Shown here: one piece after another, positions 32,824 to 41,585 of the stretch
Layout: every line of letters starts with the position of its first letter
Position numbering within the stretch: position 1 is the stretch's first letter
Source of the DNA: Oscillospiraceae bacterium
GTDB lineage: Bacteria; Bacillota; Clostridia; Oscillospirales; Acutalibacteraceae
Direction: 5' to 3'
DNA: 49,346 nucleotides
NCBI GenBank assembly: GCA_031262985.1
Contig: JAISGQ010000006.1
Location: 1 to 49,346, forward strand
Translations under genes and position numbers: made by a program
The notes under the pieces: generated by a model
Database searches by the model: none
What the model saw: only the letters and a program-made list of their open reading frames with translations
What the model was told of the DNA's origin: nothing

Positions 32824-33768
32824 TTAATCTGCCGTACCCGTGTCTACGTTAAAAGTTTCTCTTACAACAAACTGCGGAATGGTGTTTATGCTTATGTATA
32901 TCCTGCCGATATATTCGCCTATCATGCCGAGAAGCATCATAATGATACCTCCGACAAGGAGCAGGGCAACCATCATAGAGGCGTAGCCCCCGCTCTGAAC
33001 TATATTCATAAGTCTGCCCACAAAAACATACAAGCCGTAGAGAAATCCGGCTATAGCGACGAAAAAGCCCATCAACGTCGCCGCTCTGAGCGGTTTTACT
33101 GAAAACGCCGTAAAGCCGTTGAGCCAGAGTGAGAACAGCTTTCGGTATGTGTAGTTGGACTTGCCCTCCAGCCGATTCCTGTGAGGTATATCGACATTTT
33201 TTATCTTATTTGTAGCCTTGAGGAGCAGTCCCGCGACATAGGGGTAGGGATTTGTGTATCTCTTTATCTGGTCGATAAGGTAACGCTTGCAGGCGAAGTA
33301 GCTCATCAGCGAAAGCTCCTTAGGCTTGTCGAGAAGAGATTTTGCCATCGCGTCGTTGACCTTGCTACCTAAGTTTCTGAAAAGAGAATGTTTCTTTGAG
33401 GGATAGTTCGCGTACACCAAGTCGCAGTCGTCGCCCAGTCTGTCAACAAGGGTGAACAGTTCCTCCTCGGCGGTCTGACCGTCGTCGTCAAGACAGACGG
33501 CAACATCGCCCGTGACGTAGTGGAAGCCCGCCATTAACGCGCTGTGCTGACCGAAGTTTTTCGCTAAGCTGACTCCCTTGACCTTGCCGTTGAGGCTGCA
33601 TATATCCTTTATTACGTCCATCACGTTGTCGGGAGAGCAGTCGTTCACAAGAATAATCTCATAGTCGTAACCTTCGCGTGAGGTTACGGTTTTCACCAGC
33701 CGCTCCACTACGCCTCCTATAGTTTTCGAGGAGTTGTAGCAGGGGATAACAAACGAAATTTTCTCCAT
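32824..33768 (-). CDS. GT2 polyprenol-phosphate glycosyltransferase (GtrB/ArnC type)
   Basis: Cytoplasmic-face GT-A domain with FVIPCYNSS at the N-terminus, NDCSPDN near 42-48, nucleotide-sugar/metal motif LDDDGQT near 93-99, KNFGQHSALMAG near 70-81, and two C-terminal transmembrane helices (about 228-255 and 268-290). This is the architecture of enzymes that load a sugar onto undecaprenyl phosphate. Start at ATG 33768; upstream GTG 33798 is possible. With the aminotransferase and acetyltransferase behind it, the sugar is probably an N-acylated 4-amino-4,6-dideoxyhexose. Confidence 0.85.
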   Translation of the reverse strand: MEKISFVIPCYNSSKTIGGVVERLVKTVTSREGYDYEIILVNDCSPDNVMDVIKDICSLNGKVKGVSLAKNFGQHSALMAGFHYVTGDVAVCLDDDGQTAEEELFTLVDRLGDDCDLVYANYPSKKHSLFRNLGSKVNDAMAKSLLDKPKELSLMSYFACKRYLIDQIKRYTNPYPYVAGLLLKATNKIKNVDIPHRNRLEGKSNYTYRKLFSLWLNGFTAFSVKPLRAATLMGFFVAIAGFLYGLYVFVGRLMNIVQSGGYASMMVALLLVGGIIMMLLGMIGEYIGRIYISINTIPQFVVRETFNVDTGTAD

Positions 33769-33815
33769 TATTTTAGTTTCGCATCCTTTCGTTAACACTC
33801 AGACAGAGCAGTACA

Positions 33816-34943
33816 TCACATGAAGTACTCCTTTATCTTCCCCGCGATGTAGGAGACCTCCTCCGCCTTGAGCCCGTAGTACATGGGCAGACGGAGCAGA
33901 CGCTCGCTCTCCTTTGTGGTGTATCTGTCCTCTCCTCTGAACTCGCCGTAGAGCATCCCTGCCTCGGAGGAGTGGAGCGGAATGTAGTGGAAAACAGAGG
34001 CTACGCCGTTTGCCTTTAAGTGTTCGATAAGTCTCTGCCGCTCCGCCTCGTCTTTTAGCTTGATGTAAAACATATGGGCGTTGTGCTTGCACTCGGCGGG
34101 GATTGTCGGAAGCTCCAGCAAACCGGCGTCTCGGAGTGCTTCAAGCTCGCTGTAGTAGAGGTTCCACATACTGAGACGCGCGTCGTTTATTTTGTCCGCC
34201 GCCTCAAGCTGCGCCATAAGATATGCGGCGTTGAGGTCGCTCGGGAGGAAGGAGGAACCCTTGTCCACCCACGTGTATTTATCCACCTGCCCTCTTATAA
34301 AGCGGCTTCTGTTAGTTCCCTTCTCGCGGATTATGTCGGCGCGTTCGGAGAATTTCTCGTTCGAGATGAGGACTGCTCCTCCCTCGCCCATGCTGTAGTT
34401 CTTCGTCTCGTGGAAGGAGTAACAGCCTATGTCGCCTATCGCGCCGAGGGAGCGTCCCTTGTACTCCGACATTACGCCCTGCGCGGCATCCTCCACAACG
34501 TAAAGCCCGTGGCGTGCCGCTATTTCGAGGATTGTGTCCATCTCACACGCTACGCCCGCGTAGTGGACGGGTACGATAGCCTTGGTTTTCTCTGTTATCG
34601 CCTGCTCTATCAGCTTTTCGTCCATGTTCATGGTGTCGGGGCGGATGTCGATGAAGATTATCCTTGCTCCCCGCAGGACAAACGCATTAGCGGTGGAAAC
34701 AAAGGTGTAGGAGGGCATAATTACCTCGTCTCCCTCCTTTATGTCAAGGAGCAGAGCCGCCATCTCCAGCGCGTGAGTGCAGGAGGTGGTGAGCAGTGCC
34801 TTTTTCGCGGAGGTTTTCTCCTCTATCCACTTGTTGCACTGCTTTGTGAAGCCGCCGTCGCCGCATATTTTGCCGCTGTCGATTGCCTTTTTCATATACT
34901 CCATCTCTTTGCCCGCATAGGGAGGAACATTGAACTGTATCAT
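33816..34943 (-). CDS. rffA: dTDP-4-amino-4,6-dideoxygalactose transaminase (WecE/RffA)
   Basis: DegT/DnrJ/EryC1 sugar aminotransferase, 375 residues, strongly of the WecE/RffA type, which converts dTDP-4-dehydro-6-deoxyglucose to dTDP-4-amino-4,6-dideoxygalactose. Motifs: N-terminal FNVPPYAGKEMEYM, SCTHALEMAALLL, EDAAQGV (Asp near 152), SFHETKNYSMGEGGA with the PLP lysine near 181, and RSRFIRGQVDKYTW. The dTDP-glucose enzymes it needs are not in the window. Followed by the GT2 gene and preceded by the GNAT gene. Confidence 0.9.
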   Translation of the reverse strand: MIQFNVPPYAGKEMEYMKKAIDSGKICGDGGFTKQCNKWIEEKTSAKKALLTTSCTHALEMAALLLDIKEGDEVIMPSYTFVSTANAFVLRGARIIFIDIRPDTMNMDEKLIEQAITEKTKAIVPVHYAGVACEMDTILEIAARHGLYVVEDAAQGVMSEYKGRSLGAIGDIGCYSFHETKNYSMGEGGAVLISNEKFSERADIIREKGTNRSRFIRGQVDKYTWVDKGSSFLPSDLNAAYLMAQLEAADKINDARLSMWNLYYSELEALRDAGLLELPTIPAECKHNAHMFYIKLKDEAERQRLIEHLKANGVASVFHYIPLHSSEAGMLYGEFRGEDRYTTKESERLLRLPMYYGLKAEEVSYIAGKIKEYFM

Positions 34944-34983
34944 TTATTATACTTCCCTTTCGTTTTATGAAACCTTTTCTTGG

Positions 34984-35712
34984 CTATTTTCCGTGCTTTA
35001 CGTAGATATACTCCAGCTCTTCTAAAAAATAGCCTGCCTCAAGGTGAGTTGTAATCACACCCTTGTTGTTTGTTGACATATATGTCTGTATCATTTTCCC
35101 CTCGCGTTTTTTCGCTTCGCACACGGGCTTATGTACCATAGCTATACCCAACCCCGAGCTTCTGTAGTTTGCGTAAAGCCCCGCAAGAAACGGGTAGTAT
35201 ATATTCGGTTCAATCTCCTTGAATGTAAAAAAACCCACGCTGTTTCCTTTGTAGGCGAGCTTATAGATATCGGAGGTCTTTCTGTTTATCTCATCGGAAA
35301 TCCAGCCTATGTAACGGTTCGCGGCAAGTCCCTTTGCAAAAGCGGGGTCGAGGAAAACTCTGTCGGTGGAGAAAAGTCCGGCTCTTATTTCACTGTAAAG
35401 CTCCTCTATGTCGCTCTCGTCCATGAGGGAATAATCGACGCTGTCGCTCATGCGTTTCTGTATACCGGATAGTTCTGCTCCCTTCAATCTATGGGAGAGA
35501 CGAATGCTCGTTTCAACAAATGTGTAGCCCATCTCCGACATGAGAAAAAGCGTATCACTGCGCCGCGACGGGATTTTGACTACGGTGTACTGCTTTTCCT
35601 CAGAAGGCAGCCGCACTCGTATCTCCTCTGCCGTGTCGCTGTCCTCAATTTTTATCTCCGCGCAGGTAACTCCTAAATTTCGTTTTTCCCAAACGGCGTC
35701 AATTACTTTCAC
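34984..35712 (-). CDS. GNAT N-acyltransferase, WecD/RffC-like
   Basis: 242-residue protein: an N-terminal domain of about 90 residues and a C-terminal GNAT fold (about 95-240) with GLYANYRSSGLGIAMV as the acyl-CoA-binding loop. The length, the split layout and the neighbouring rffA fit dTDP-fucosamine acetyltransferase (RffC/WecD). GTG start at 35712 with AAGGAATGAG upstream. Given the acyl-activating genes just upstream, the acyl group may not be acetyl; that is inference. Confidence 0.75.
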   Translation of the reverse strand: MKVIDAVWEKRNLGVTCAEIKIEDSDTAEEIRVRLPSEEKQYTVVKIPSRRSDTLFLMSEMGYTFVETSIRLSHRLKGAELSGIQKRMSDSVDYSLMDESDIEELYSEIRAGLFSTDRVFLDPAFAKGLAANRYIGWISDEINRKTSDIYKLAYKGNSVGFFTFKEIEPNIYYPFLAGLYANYRSSGLGIAMVHKPVCEAKKREGKMIQTYMSTNNKGVITTHLEAGYFLEELEYIYVKHGK

Positions 35713-35732
35713 TTGCTCTCATTCCTTATTAC

Positions 35733-35838
35733 TATAGTTAATTAACTTAGAAAACATCAAGAAAACACGGGCGAAAAGCCCTAATTTGTGCGGTTTTCGC
35801 CCGTGGAGGCTTGCTTGTTTTCAAGTTAATTTAGTATA
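35733..35838 (-). repeat. 105-bp palindromic element, copy C
   Basis: Cleanest copy: left end TATAGTTAATTAACTTAG, inner perfect stem CACGGGCGAAAA/TTTTCGCCCGTG, right end AAGTTAATTTAGTATA. A further partial end TATAGTTAATTA lies just beyond at 35850. It separates the Lux-type genes from the sugar genes, directly 3' of the LuxC-like gene. Confidence 0.88.
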
Positions 35839-35931
35839 ATTCGCTTTGTTATAGTTAATTATTGCTCCGAGTGCACCTACGCGCAGATTGCTTCTCCTCC
35901 TACGCGCTGACTGCTTCTCCTACTGCGACAC

Positions 35932-37113
35932 CTACGAGAGAGCCACTATCCTCGAGAGCGTTCCGATAATATCGAAGCCGTCCCAAATGACGCTTATGTC
36001 CATCGCGCTTCCGAACGGCACAATGCGGTCAATTCCGCGCAGTCCGGACGAGATGACGTGTTCGCGCAACTCCTCCGCCGATACTCCGAAGCAGGAGACA
36101 GTCTGGTAGCGTTCGTTGACAATGCGGTCTATATCGGAAAAGCCGTCTATATCAAACTGGTAGAAGTAGCCGCCCTTTCCGCGAAGTACGGAGGTGTCCT
36201 CCGGCAGTTTATTTAGTTCGGCTACATACACCAAATTGCCGCCGTACCTCTTGACAGAGGCTACACACTCTAAGTCTATCGCGTCCTCGCACATCTTGCA
36301 GTATTTGTCCACTGCCACAGCCGCCTGCAAATTGTATTTGCCCGCAGACCTCGCCACTGCCTCCCAGAACTTGTCCTTCGCGCCCTCTGCGGCGTTCTGC
36401 CACAGAATGAGCTGTGCGGAGGAGCAGGCGTTCTGGTCCATGAGGTATGTGTCGTTGTAGAAGCCGTCACACAGCTTCTTCATCTCCGCCTCGGACGCGG
36501 CTTCTACTGTGGCGGCGTCTACTACAGCGAGGGAGTACCTGTCGGCGAACACAACGTCCACACAGCGGGGCTTTACCTCGTATGTGCGGAGTTGGCGGAC
36601 GGTTTCGTCTCCTCCCCAAATGATTCGGGCGTCGGCAAGTCTGCAAAATTCGCCTGTAATCTCATCGGAGACGGGGTATTTGACAAACGCGGTGCGTTTG
36701 TCAATTTCGGGATAATCCGAGAGAACCGATTTAAGCACATCGCAAATTATCTCCACCTGCGGGAACTCCTTTGACGGAACTCTCACTATATTCGCGTTGC
36801 CCGCGAGAAGGGCGAAGAAGTAGGAGAAGGCGAAGTTTACGGGTACGTTTGAAGGGGCGACGTGGAACACAAGCCCGCGTCCTACCCTGTCATTGCCGAG
36901 GCTCTGCCTTGCCTGAAGCTTCTCTATATTTGATTTTCTGCACCAAAACCCGAGTGCCACTATATCGGGGAACTGCTTTGCCTTGGGGCTTTTGAGCAGC
37001 TTTGCGGAGAAGGCGGCGACAAACTCCTTGATAAGAGGAGAAAACGGAACGAGAGGAGTGTTGATTGTGTCGGGTGAACCGACTAAGTAGTTAACGCTTT
37101 TCATAAGTATCAC
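35932..37113 (-). CDS. LuxC-type acyl reductase
   Basis: 393-residue aldehyde-dehydrogenase-fold reductase of the LuxC family, which reduces an enzyme- or CoA-bound acyl group to an aldehyde with NADPH. Family marks: GLVFHVAPSNVPVNFAFSY near 80-98, ARIIWGGDETV near 162-172, DQNACSSAQ near 229-237 containing the probable acyl-accepting cysteine, and KGGYFYQFD. Start GTG 37113 (or ATG 37104), overlapping the LuxE-type gene. No luciferase LuxA/LuxB genes are present, so this is not a light system. Confidence 0.88.
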   Translation of the reverse strand: MILMKSVNYLVGSPDTINTPLVPFSPLIKEFVAAFSAKLLKSPKAKQFPDIVALGFWCRKSNIEKLQARQSLGNDRVGRGLVFHVAPSNVPVNFAFSYFFALLAGNANIVRVPSKEFPQVEIICDVLKSVLSDYPEIDKRTAFVKYPVSDEITGEFCRLADARIIWGGDETVRQLRTYEVKPRCVDVVFADRYSLAVVDAATVEAASEAEMKKLCDGFYNDTYLMDQNACSSAQLILWQNAAEGAKDKFWEAVARSAGKYNLQAAVAVDKYCKMCEDAIDLECVASVKRYGGNLVYVAELNKLPEDTSVLRGKGGYFYQFDIDGFSDIDRIVNERYQTVSCFGVSAEELREHVISSGLRGIDRIVPFGSAMDISVIWDGFDIIGTLSRIVALS

Positions 37114-38188
37114 TGCACCCCCTAATCTCCGCGCCGGGTATTCGTCCGTGGATTTTGAAATATTTCCCCAGTCTGCCGCACGGGCAGTCGTCCTCGCCCA
37201 GTATCTCCCCCTCGTCCTCAGTTAAGAGGATGTGCCCGGGGTAGCTTGTCGGGAGCAGGGACAGCACCTCCACCACGCCTTTTTCTCCTATATCCGCAGC
37301 CGAAAAATCCCTGTGACGGCGAATGATTACGTCGGAGTAGATGGAGCAGTGCATATGTCCGTGCTCGCACTCGAAGAAAATCGAGCCGAGCTGTTCGACC
37401 ATGCCGTAGTAGTTGTACGAGCTGACGTTGCCCATAACCTCCCGCACTGCGGCGTTGAAGGTGAGCGAATCGACAGCCTGCGCCTGAAGCTTCTTCCAGC
37501 CACCCATGTGGAACAGAACTCCGTTCGCTATATTAAGACACACGCCGCGTTCTCTTAAAACGGCGACGATATGCTGCCAAATCATAAAGGTAAAGCCGAA
37601 GAGGAGAATAGTCTCGCCCTCGTGCTTCTTTAGGTACTCCTCAAGCTCTGCTGTTTTAAGCTCCATGTTTTCGTCGAGAACGTAGAGGTGTTCTCTCCCG
37701 AACATGGAAAGACCGACAATGCCTGCTCCTCTGGCGGAAAACATCGCCCTGTCCTTCTTGATTAAGTCGGTGTCGAGAATTAGCATGGGCAGACGCTTCT
37801 TGCCTATCAGTGAACCGATTATCTCCGAGAGAACCAGCGTCTGATTGCGTACATTCTCCTTGTCGAGGTAAATTTTGGAGACGGCTTGTCCCGACGTTCC
37901 CGAGGAGGTCATGGTTTTGACTACCTCCTCGCGGGGTATACTCCTAAGCTCATACTCCTTGAAAAGCCGCACGGGGAGCATGGGAAGCCGCTCTATGGCG
38001 GACACTCCCGCCGCCTCTGCCTTGTAGGGGTCAAAGCCCGCCGCGTCTGTGATTTTTCTGTAATGCTCCGATTTCTCATAGTGGTTTTTTGTCAAATCGG
38101 AGAGAGCGGAGCAGAGGAGCTTTGTCCGCTCCTCCTTATTAAGTCCGTAGGGGTTGCCCCCTGTTATTTCGCTGAGAGAAAAAGACAT
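37091..38188 (-). CDS. LuxE-type acyl-protein synthetase
   Basis: 365-residue adenylating enzyme of the LuxE/acyl-protein synthetase group, which activates a fatty acid as acyl-AMP and hands it to LuxC. P-loop-like TMTSSGTSGQAVSKI near 91-105, GFTFMIWQ near 197-204, YNYYGMVEQLGS near 258-269 and a C-terminal CGRLGKYFKIHGR. ATG 38188 with AGGACAGGA upstream. Overlaps LuxC by about 20 bp, indicating a working pair. Confidence 0.88.
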   Translation of the reverse strand: MSFSLSEITGGNPYGLNKEERTKLLCSALSDLTKNHYEKSEHYRKITDAAGFDPYKAEAAGVSAIERLPMLPVRLFKEYELRSIPREEVVKTMTSSGTSGQAVSKIYLDKENVRNQTLVLSEIIGSLIGKKRLPMLILDTDLIKKDRAMFSARGAGIVGLSMFGREHLYVLDENMELKTAELEEYLKKHEGETILLFGFTFMIWQHIVAVLRERGVCLNIANGVLFHMGGWKKLQAQAVDSLTFNAAVREVMGNVSSYNYYGMVEQLGSIFFECEHGHMHCSIYSDVIIRRHRDFSAADIGEKGVVEVLSLLPTSYPGHILLTEDEGEILGEDDCPCGRLGKYFKIHGRIPGAEIRGCSDTYEKR

Positions 38189-38246
38189 ATTTCCTGTCCT
38201 CTTTCGTTAGTATCGTATCGCGGCTCAACTACTGCTCCTCCTGCTA

Positions 38247-39674
38247 TCAGCCGAGCATATCGGCAAGCGCGGAGTACAGCACCTTCCCCGCCTCGTTACG
38301 GGGGATTTCGTCAATCAGCTTTGTCTTAAAGCCGCCGCGGCTTATGCCGGTATGGTTTATCACAAAGCTTGTTATATCCGCCTCCTGCGTGCTGTCTGTT
38401 AGGAAGATGGTCAGCTTGTCGTCCACTCCCGCGCAGGCACAAACGAAGCCCTGCTTCTTAAGAAGCCCTTCAAGTTCGTCGAGATTGACGCGGTTGCCGA
38501 ATAATTTAAGGAAACGCTTTTTGCGTCCTACTATGTAGTAGAAGCCGTCCGCGTCGCGCTTTGCCATATCTCCCGTGACAAGCCGTCCGCCGAAGTCGTC
38601 GCCTCGGCAGAGGTCGTGCCGTGTCTCGGCGTAGCCCAAGGTCACGTTGTCGCCTTCATATACAAGCTCGCCCACTGTGTCGGGAGTATCTATAGTGTTT
38701 CCGTTTTCGTCGATAAGCCCAAATTTTCCGCGGGGGATTGCCACTCCCATACTGCCCGCCTTCTTGTCCGCCATCTCCCACGGCAGGTAGGACATTCTCG
38801 CCGTAGCCTCGGTCTGCCCGTACATCACAATGAGCTTGATTCCCTTGTTGCGGCAAATTTCGTTAAACTCCTCCGCCAGCTCCTTCGAGAGCTTGCCTCC
38901 CGCCTGTGTCAAGTAGCGCAGGGACGGCAGCTCCATTCTCGCAAAGCGCAGTTTCTTGAGCATTTCGTAGATATACGGCACTCCGCCGAAGGTGGTTGCC
39001 CGCTCCTCCTTCATGAGTGCCCAAAAGCTCTTGTCCATCAACGTAGCATCGGTGAGCAGCATTGTAGCTCCCGACATGAGGTGTGTGTTGAGTATCGACA
39101 GCCCGTAGGTGTAGCTCATGGGGAGGGTGGTTATCGCCCTGTCGTCCTCATTTATCTCGAGATATTCTATAATCGAGGCGGTGTTTGCCGCGATATTTTT
39201 GTAGGACTGCCGAACCAGCTTCGGGCTTCCCGTACTCCCCGATGTGGTCAGGAGGAGGGCAAGCTCGTCCGAAAGCTCGTAGTCACATTCGTAATCTGTC
39301 TTTATCAAGCTGTATGTATCGTACTCATACACGCACTCGCCGCTCACCATATCCCCCGCCTGATTTGACGGGAGGTAGCAGTATGCCGGACGGTAGGCGG
39401 AGAGGAGATACATCATGAGAGCGTTGTCTATTCCGCTGTTAATGAGCACGGGGACAATGCCGCCGCGAAGGAAACCCACATATCCCGCCACTGACGGAAT
39501 GCTGTTTTCGCACACCAAAAAGACGAGACAACGTCCTCCCACTGCGTGTGCGATGCCGTCGGCATCCTTTGCTAATTGGCTGTAGGTGAGGAGGCTTCGC
39601 TCGCCGGAATCTCCGCTGCCGCAAACAAGCGCGGTCTTATCTCCGAACGAATTAAGATTCTCAAAAAATCCCAC
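38247..39674 (-). CDS. AMP-dependent acyl ligase
   Basis: ANL-superfamily adenylate-forming enzyme, 475 residues: LTTSGSTGSPKLVRQ (about 141-155), YGQTEATARMSYLP near 283-296, TGDMAKRDADGFYYIVGR near 368-385, and a C-terminal NEAGKVLYS with the catalytic lysine near 466. It begins with GTG 5 bp after the carrier-protein stop (GGAG upstream), so it most likely loads that carrier with an acyl or amino-acyl group. The substrate-binding code cannot be interpreted by eye. Confidence 0.88.
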   Translation of the reverse strand: MGFFENLNSFGDKTALVCGSGDSGERSLLTYSQLAKDADGIAHAVGGRCLVFLVCENSIPSVAGYVGFLRGGIVPVLINSGIDNALMMYLLSAYRPAYCYLPSNQAGDMVSGECVYEYDTYSLIKTDYECDYELSDELALLLTTSGSTGSPKLVRQSYKNIAANTASIIEYLEINEDDRAITTLPMSYTYGLSILNTHLMSGATMLLTDATLMDKSFWALMKEERATTFGGVPYIYEMLKKLRFARMELPSLRYLTQAGGKLSKELAEEFNEICRNKGIKLIVMYGQTEATARMSYLPWEMADKKAGSMGVAIPRGKFGLIDENGNTIDTPDTVGELVYEGDNVTLGYAETRHDLCRGDDFGGRLVTGDMAKRDADGFYYIVGRKKRFLKLFGNRVNLDELEGLLKKQGFVCACAGVDDKLTIFLTDSTQEADITSFVINHTGISRGGFKTKLIDEIPRNEAGKVLYSALADMLG

Positions 39675-39677
39675 GAA

Positions 39678-39914
39678 TTACAACTCCACTTCGTATTTTT
39701 TAAGATAGGTCTTGCCGATTTCATAAGAGCTGAACCCTATGATATCGTCTGTGTCGAACATTATGTCAAAGGCGTCCTCCAGCGCGGCGATAAGCTGCAT
39801 ATGCCCTATGCTGTCCCACTCGGGAACACCTTGATAAAGCAAGCTCTCGAGCTGCTCCTCCGCTACACCGAATGTCTCGATAAATGCGTTGTTGTATTTC
39901 TCTAAATTAGTCAT
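39678..39914 (-). CDS. Acyl carrier protein
   Basis: 78-residue carrier with the 4'-phosphopantetheine attachment motif WDSIGHMQL (Ser near 35), acidic helices and no other domain. First gene of the Lux-type locus, TGGTGGAG before the ATG. Distinct in sequence from the usual fatty-acid AcpP, so it is a dedicated carrier for the adjacent ligase. Confidence 0.9.
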   Translation of the reverse strand: MTNLEKYNNAFIETFGVAEEQLESLLYQGVPEWDSIGHMQLIAALEDAFDIMFDTDDIIGFSSYEIGKTYLKKYEVEL

Positions 39915-40134
39915 AAATTTATCTCCACCAACATTTTTTAATAATAATTTTAGCGTAACTCAAAAGTGTTTTTCTTGTCTATACACTATAATATATTATC
40001 ACATGGCGGATAAAAAGTAAACATAAAAATCGCCGAGGAGTTTTTATGAAATTTTTCATAGGTACAAGCTTTTCTGCAATTCTTGACTTTTCCCATCTCC
40101 TGTGCTATCATTGTTTGCAATAAAAGGCGTTGAA

Positions 40135-40465
40135 GATGAGTTGTCGTGCAGTAGGAGTAAAAACTCCCCCGACAGCAAGTAGCTTTTGCATACTCCGAGA
40201 AGAGAGGGCGGTCATTGGCTGAGAGCCGCTTGGGACAATGTGCATAATGCGAATTTCTCCATCGGAGCTTCTGCGTGAAAGCGCAGGTGTCTGTCCCCGC
40301 ATTAAGGGGATACATGAGATAGGGCAATTGTTTCGGCTATAGTTAATTTAGTGTAACGCAGTCCGCTTAATAGGCGGATTCTGCTAAACCCGCCGAACAC
40401 AGCCTTAATTTGGGTGGTACCGCGCAGCTTACAGCTTCGCCCCATATGTGGGGAGGAGCTGTTTT
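40135..40465 (+). promoter_or_regulatory. tRNA-Phe T-box leader of pheST
   Basis: Classic T-box features: specifier loop GAATTTC with TTC (Phe) at 40255-40257, stem III GTCCGC/GGCGGAT near 40360-40380, the T-box sequence TGGGTGGTACCGCG at 40411-40424, and a competing terminator ACAGCT/AGCTGT (40431-40436, 40457-40462) followed by TTTTTG. Uncharged tRNA-Phe would stabilise the antiterminator and turn on pheST. The 5' boundary is approximate. The palindromic-element scar (40337-40355) lies in the linker between stem I and stem III. Confidence 0.9.
40337..40355. repeat. Short scar of the palindromic element inside the T-box
   Basis: CTATAGTTAATTTAGTGTA equals the outer ends of the 105-bp element joined at their shared GTTAATT, with one substitution. 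Either a deleted copy or an empty site. Confidence 0.6.
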
Positions 40466-40530
40466 TGTTTTCGGCAAGTTTCTATATTTTCGGCAGATTC
40501 AGTATAAAACAAAAGGAGTAGATTGACAAA

Positions 40531-41559
40531 ATGAAAGAAATCATTGAGAAGCTCAGACAGAGCTTTATCGGCGACCTTGCGAAGGCGGATTCCTCCGCAC
40601 AGGTCAATGAGCTGAGAATTTCCTATCTCGGAAAAAAGGGTTCTGTCACCGACCTCTTAAAACAGCTCAAGGACATCAAGGGGAGCGAAAAGAAGACAGT
40701 AGCGGAGGGCATTAACGCGCTTAAATCCTTCGTCGAATCCGAAATCGCGGCGAAAACCGCCCTCATCGCCAAGCGCGAGGAGGACGCGGCAATAGAAGCC
40801 ACCGAGCGTTACGACGTCACTATGCCGTCGGCGGAAAGGCTCGGTTCACTCCACCCCGTGACCATCATCCAAAGAGAGGTGGAGGAGATATTCGAGAGCA
40901 TGGGCTTTACTATCGAGGACTACAGCGAGATAGTGACCGACTACCAGTGCTTTGAGTCGCTCAACATCCCAAAGCACCACCCCGCGAGAGATATGCAAGA
41001 CACCTACTACATAGAGAACGGTCAGCTCCTCAAAACGCACACCTCCGCCGCGCAGAACGCCATTATGAGGAAGTACGGCGCGCCGCTTCGCGCGGTATTC
41101 CCCTCCCGCTGTTTCAGAAACGAGGCGACAGACGCGAGCCACGAGAACACCTTCTTCCAGATGGAGGGCATCATGATAGACGAGAATATCTCCATCTCCA
41201 ACCTCATCTACTTTATGAAGAGTATGCTCTCAGAGGTGTTTAGGAAGGATATAAATGTCCGCCTGCGTCCGGGCTTCTTCCCCTTCGTAGAACCGGGCTT
41301 CGAGCTTGATATAAGCTGCCTCATATGCGGCGGAGACGGCTGCCCCACCTGCAAGCAGAGCGGCTGGCTGGAGCTTTGCCCCTGCGGCATGATTCATCCT
41401 AACGTCCTCACAGCAGGAGGAATCGACACGGAGAAATACACGGGCTTCGCCTTCGGACTGGGGCTTACCCGCCTTGTCATGATGAAGTACGGCATTAAGG
41501 ATATCCGTATGCTCAACAGCGGCAGCTTAGACGCGCTTTCGCAGTTTACATCAAAATAA
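40531..41559 (+). CDS. pheS: Phenylalanine--tRNA ligase alpha subunit
   Basis: Catalytic subunit of PheRS, 342 residues: N-terminal coiled coil (1-85), class II motif 2 region FRNEATDASHENTFFQMEG near 192-210, LRPGFFPFVEPGFE near 245-258 and motif 3 GFAFGLGLTRL near 309-319. It acts as an alpha2-beta2 enzyme with PheT, whose gene starts 27 bp downstream. Controlled by the upstream T-box. Confidence 0.97.
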   Translation: MKEIIEKLRQSFIGDLAKADSSAQVNELRISYLGKKGSVTDLLKQLKDIKGSEKKTVAEGINALKSFVESEIAAKTALIAKREEDAAIEATERYDVTMPSAERLGSLHPVTIIQREVEEIFESMGFTIEDYSEIVTDYQCFESLNIPKHHPARDMQDTYYIENGQLLKTHTSAAQNAIMRKYGAPLRAVFPSRCFRNEATDASHENTFFQMEGIMIDENISISNLIYFMKSMLSEVFRKDINVRLRPGFFPFVEPGFELDISCLICGGDGCPTCKQSGWLELCPCGMIHPNVLTAGGIDTEKYTGFAFGLGLTRLVMMKYGIKDIRMLNSGSLDALSQFTSK

Positions 41560-41585
41560 TTAATTGACAGAAAGGACTTTAAATT

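Noticed and set aside
35932..39914. Bioluminescence (lux) operon
   Set aside because: LuxC- and LuxE-type genes are present but there is no LuxA/LuxB luciferase or flavin reductase.
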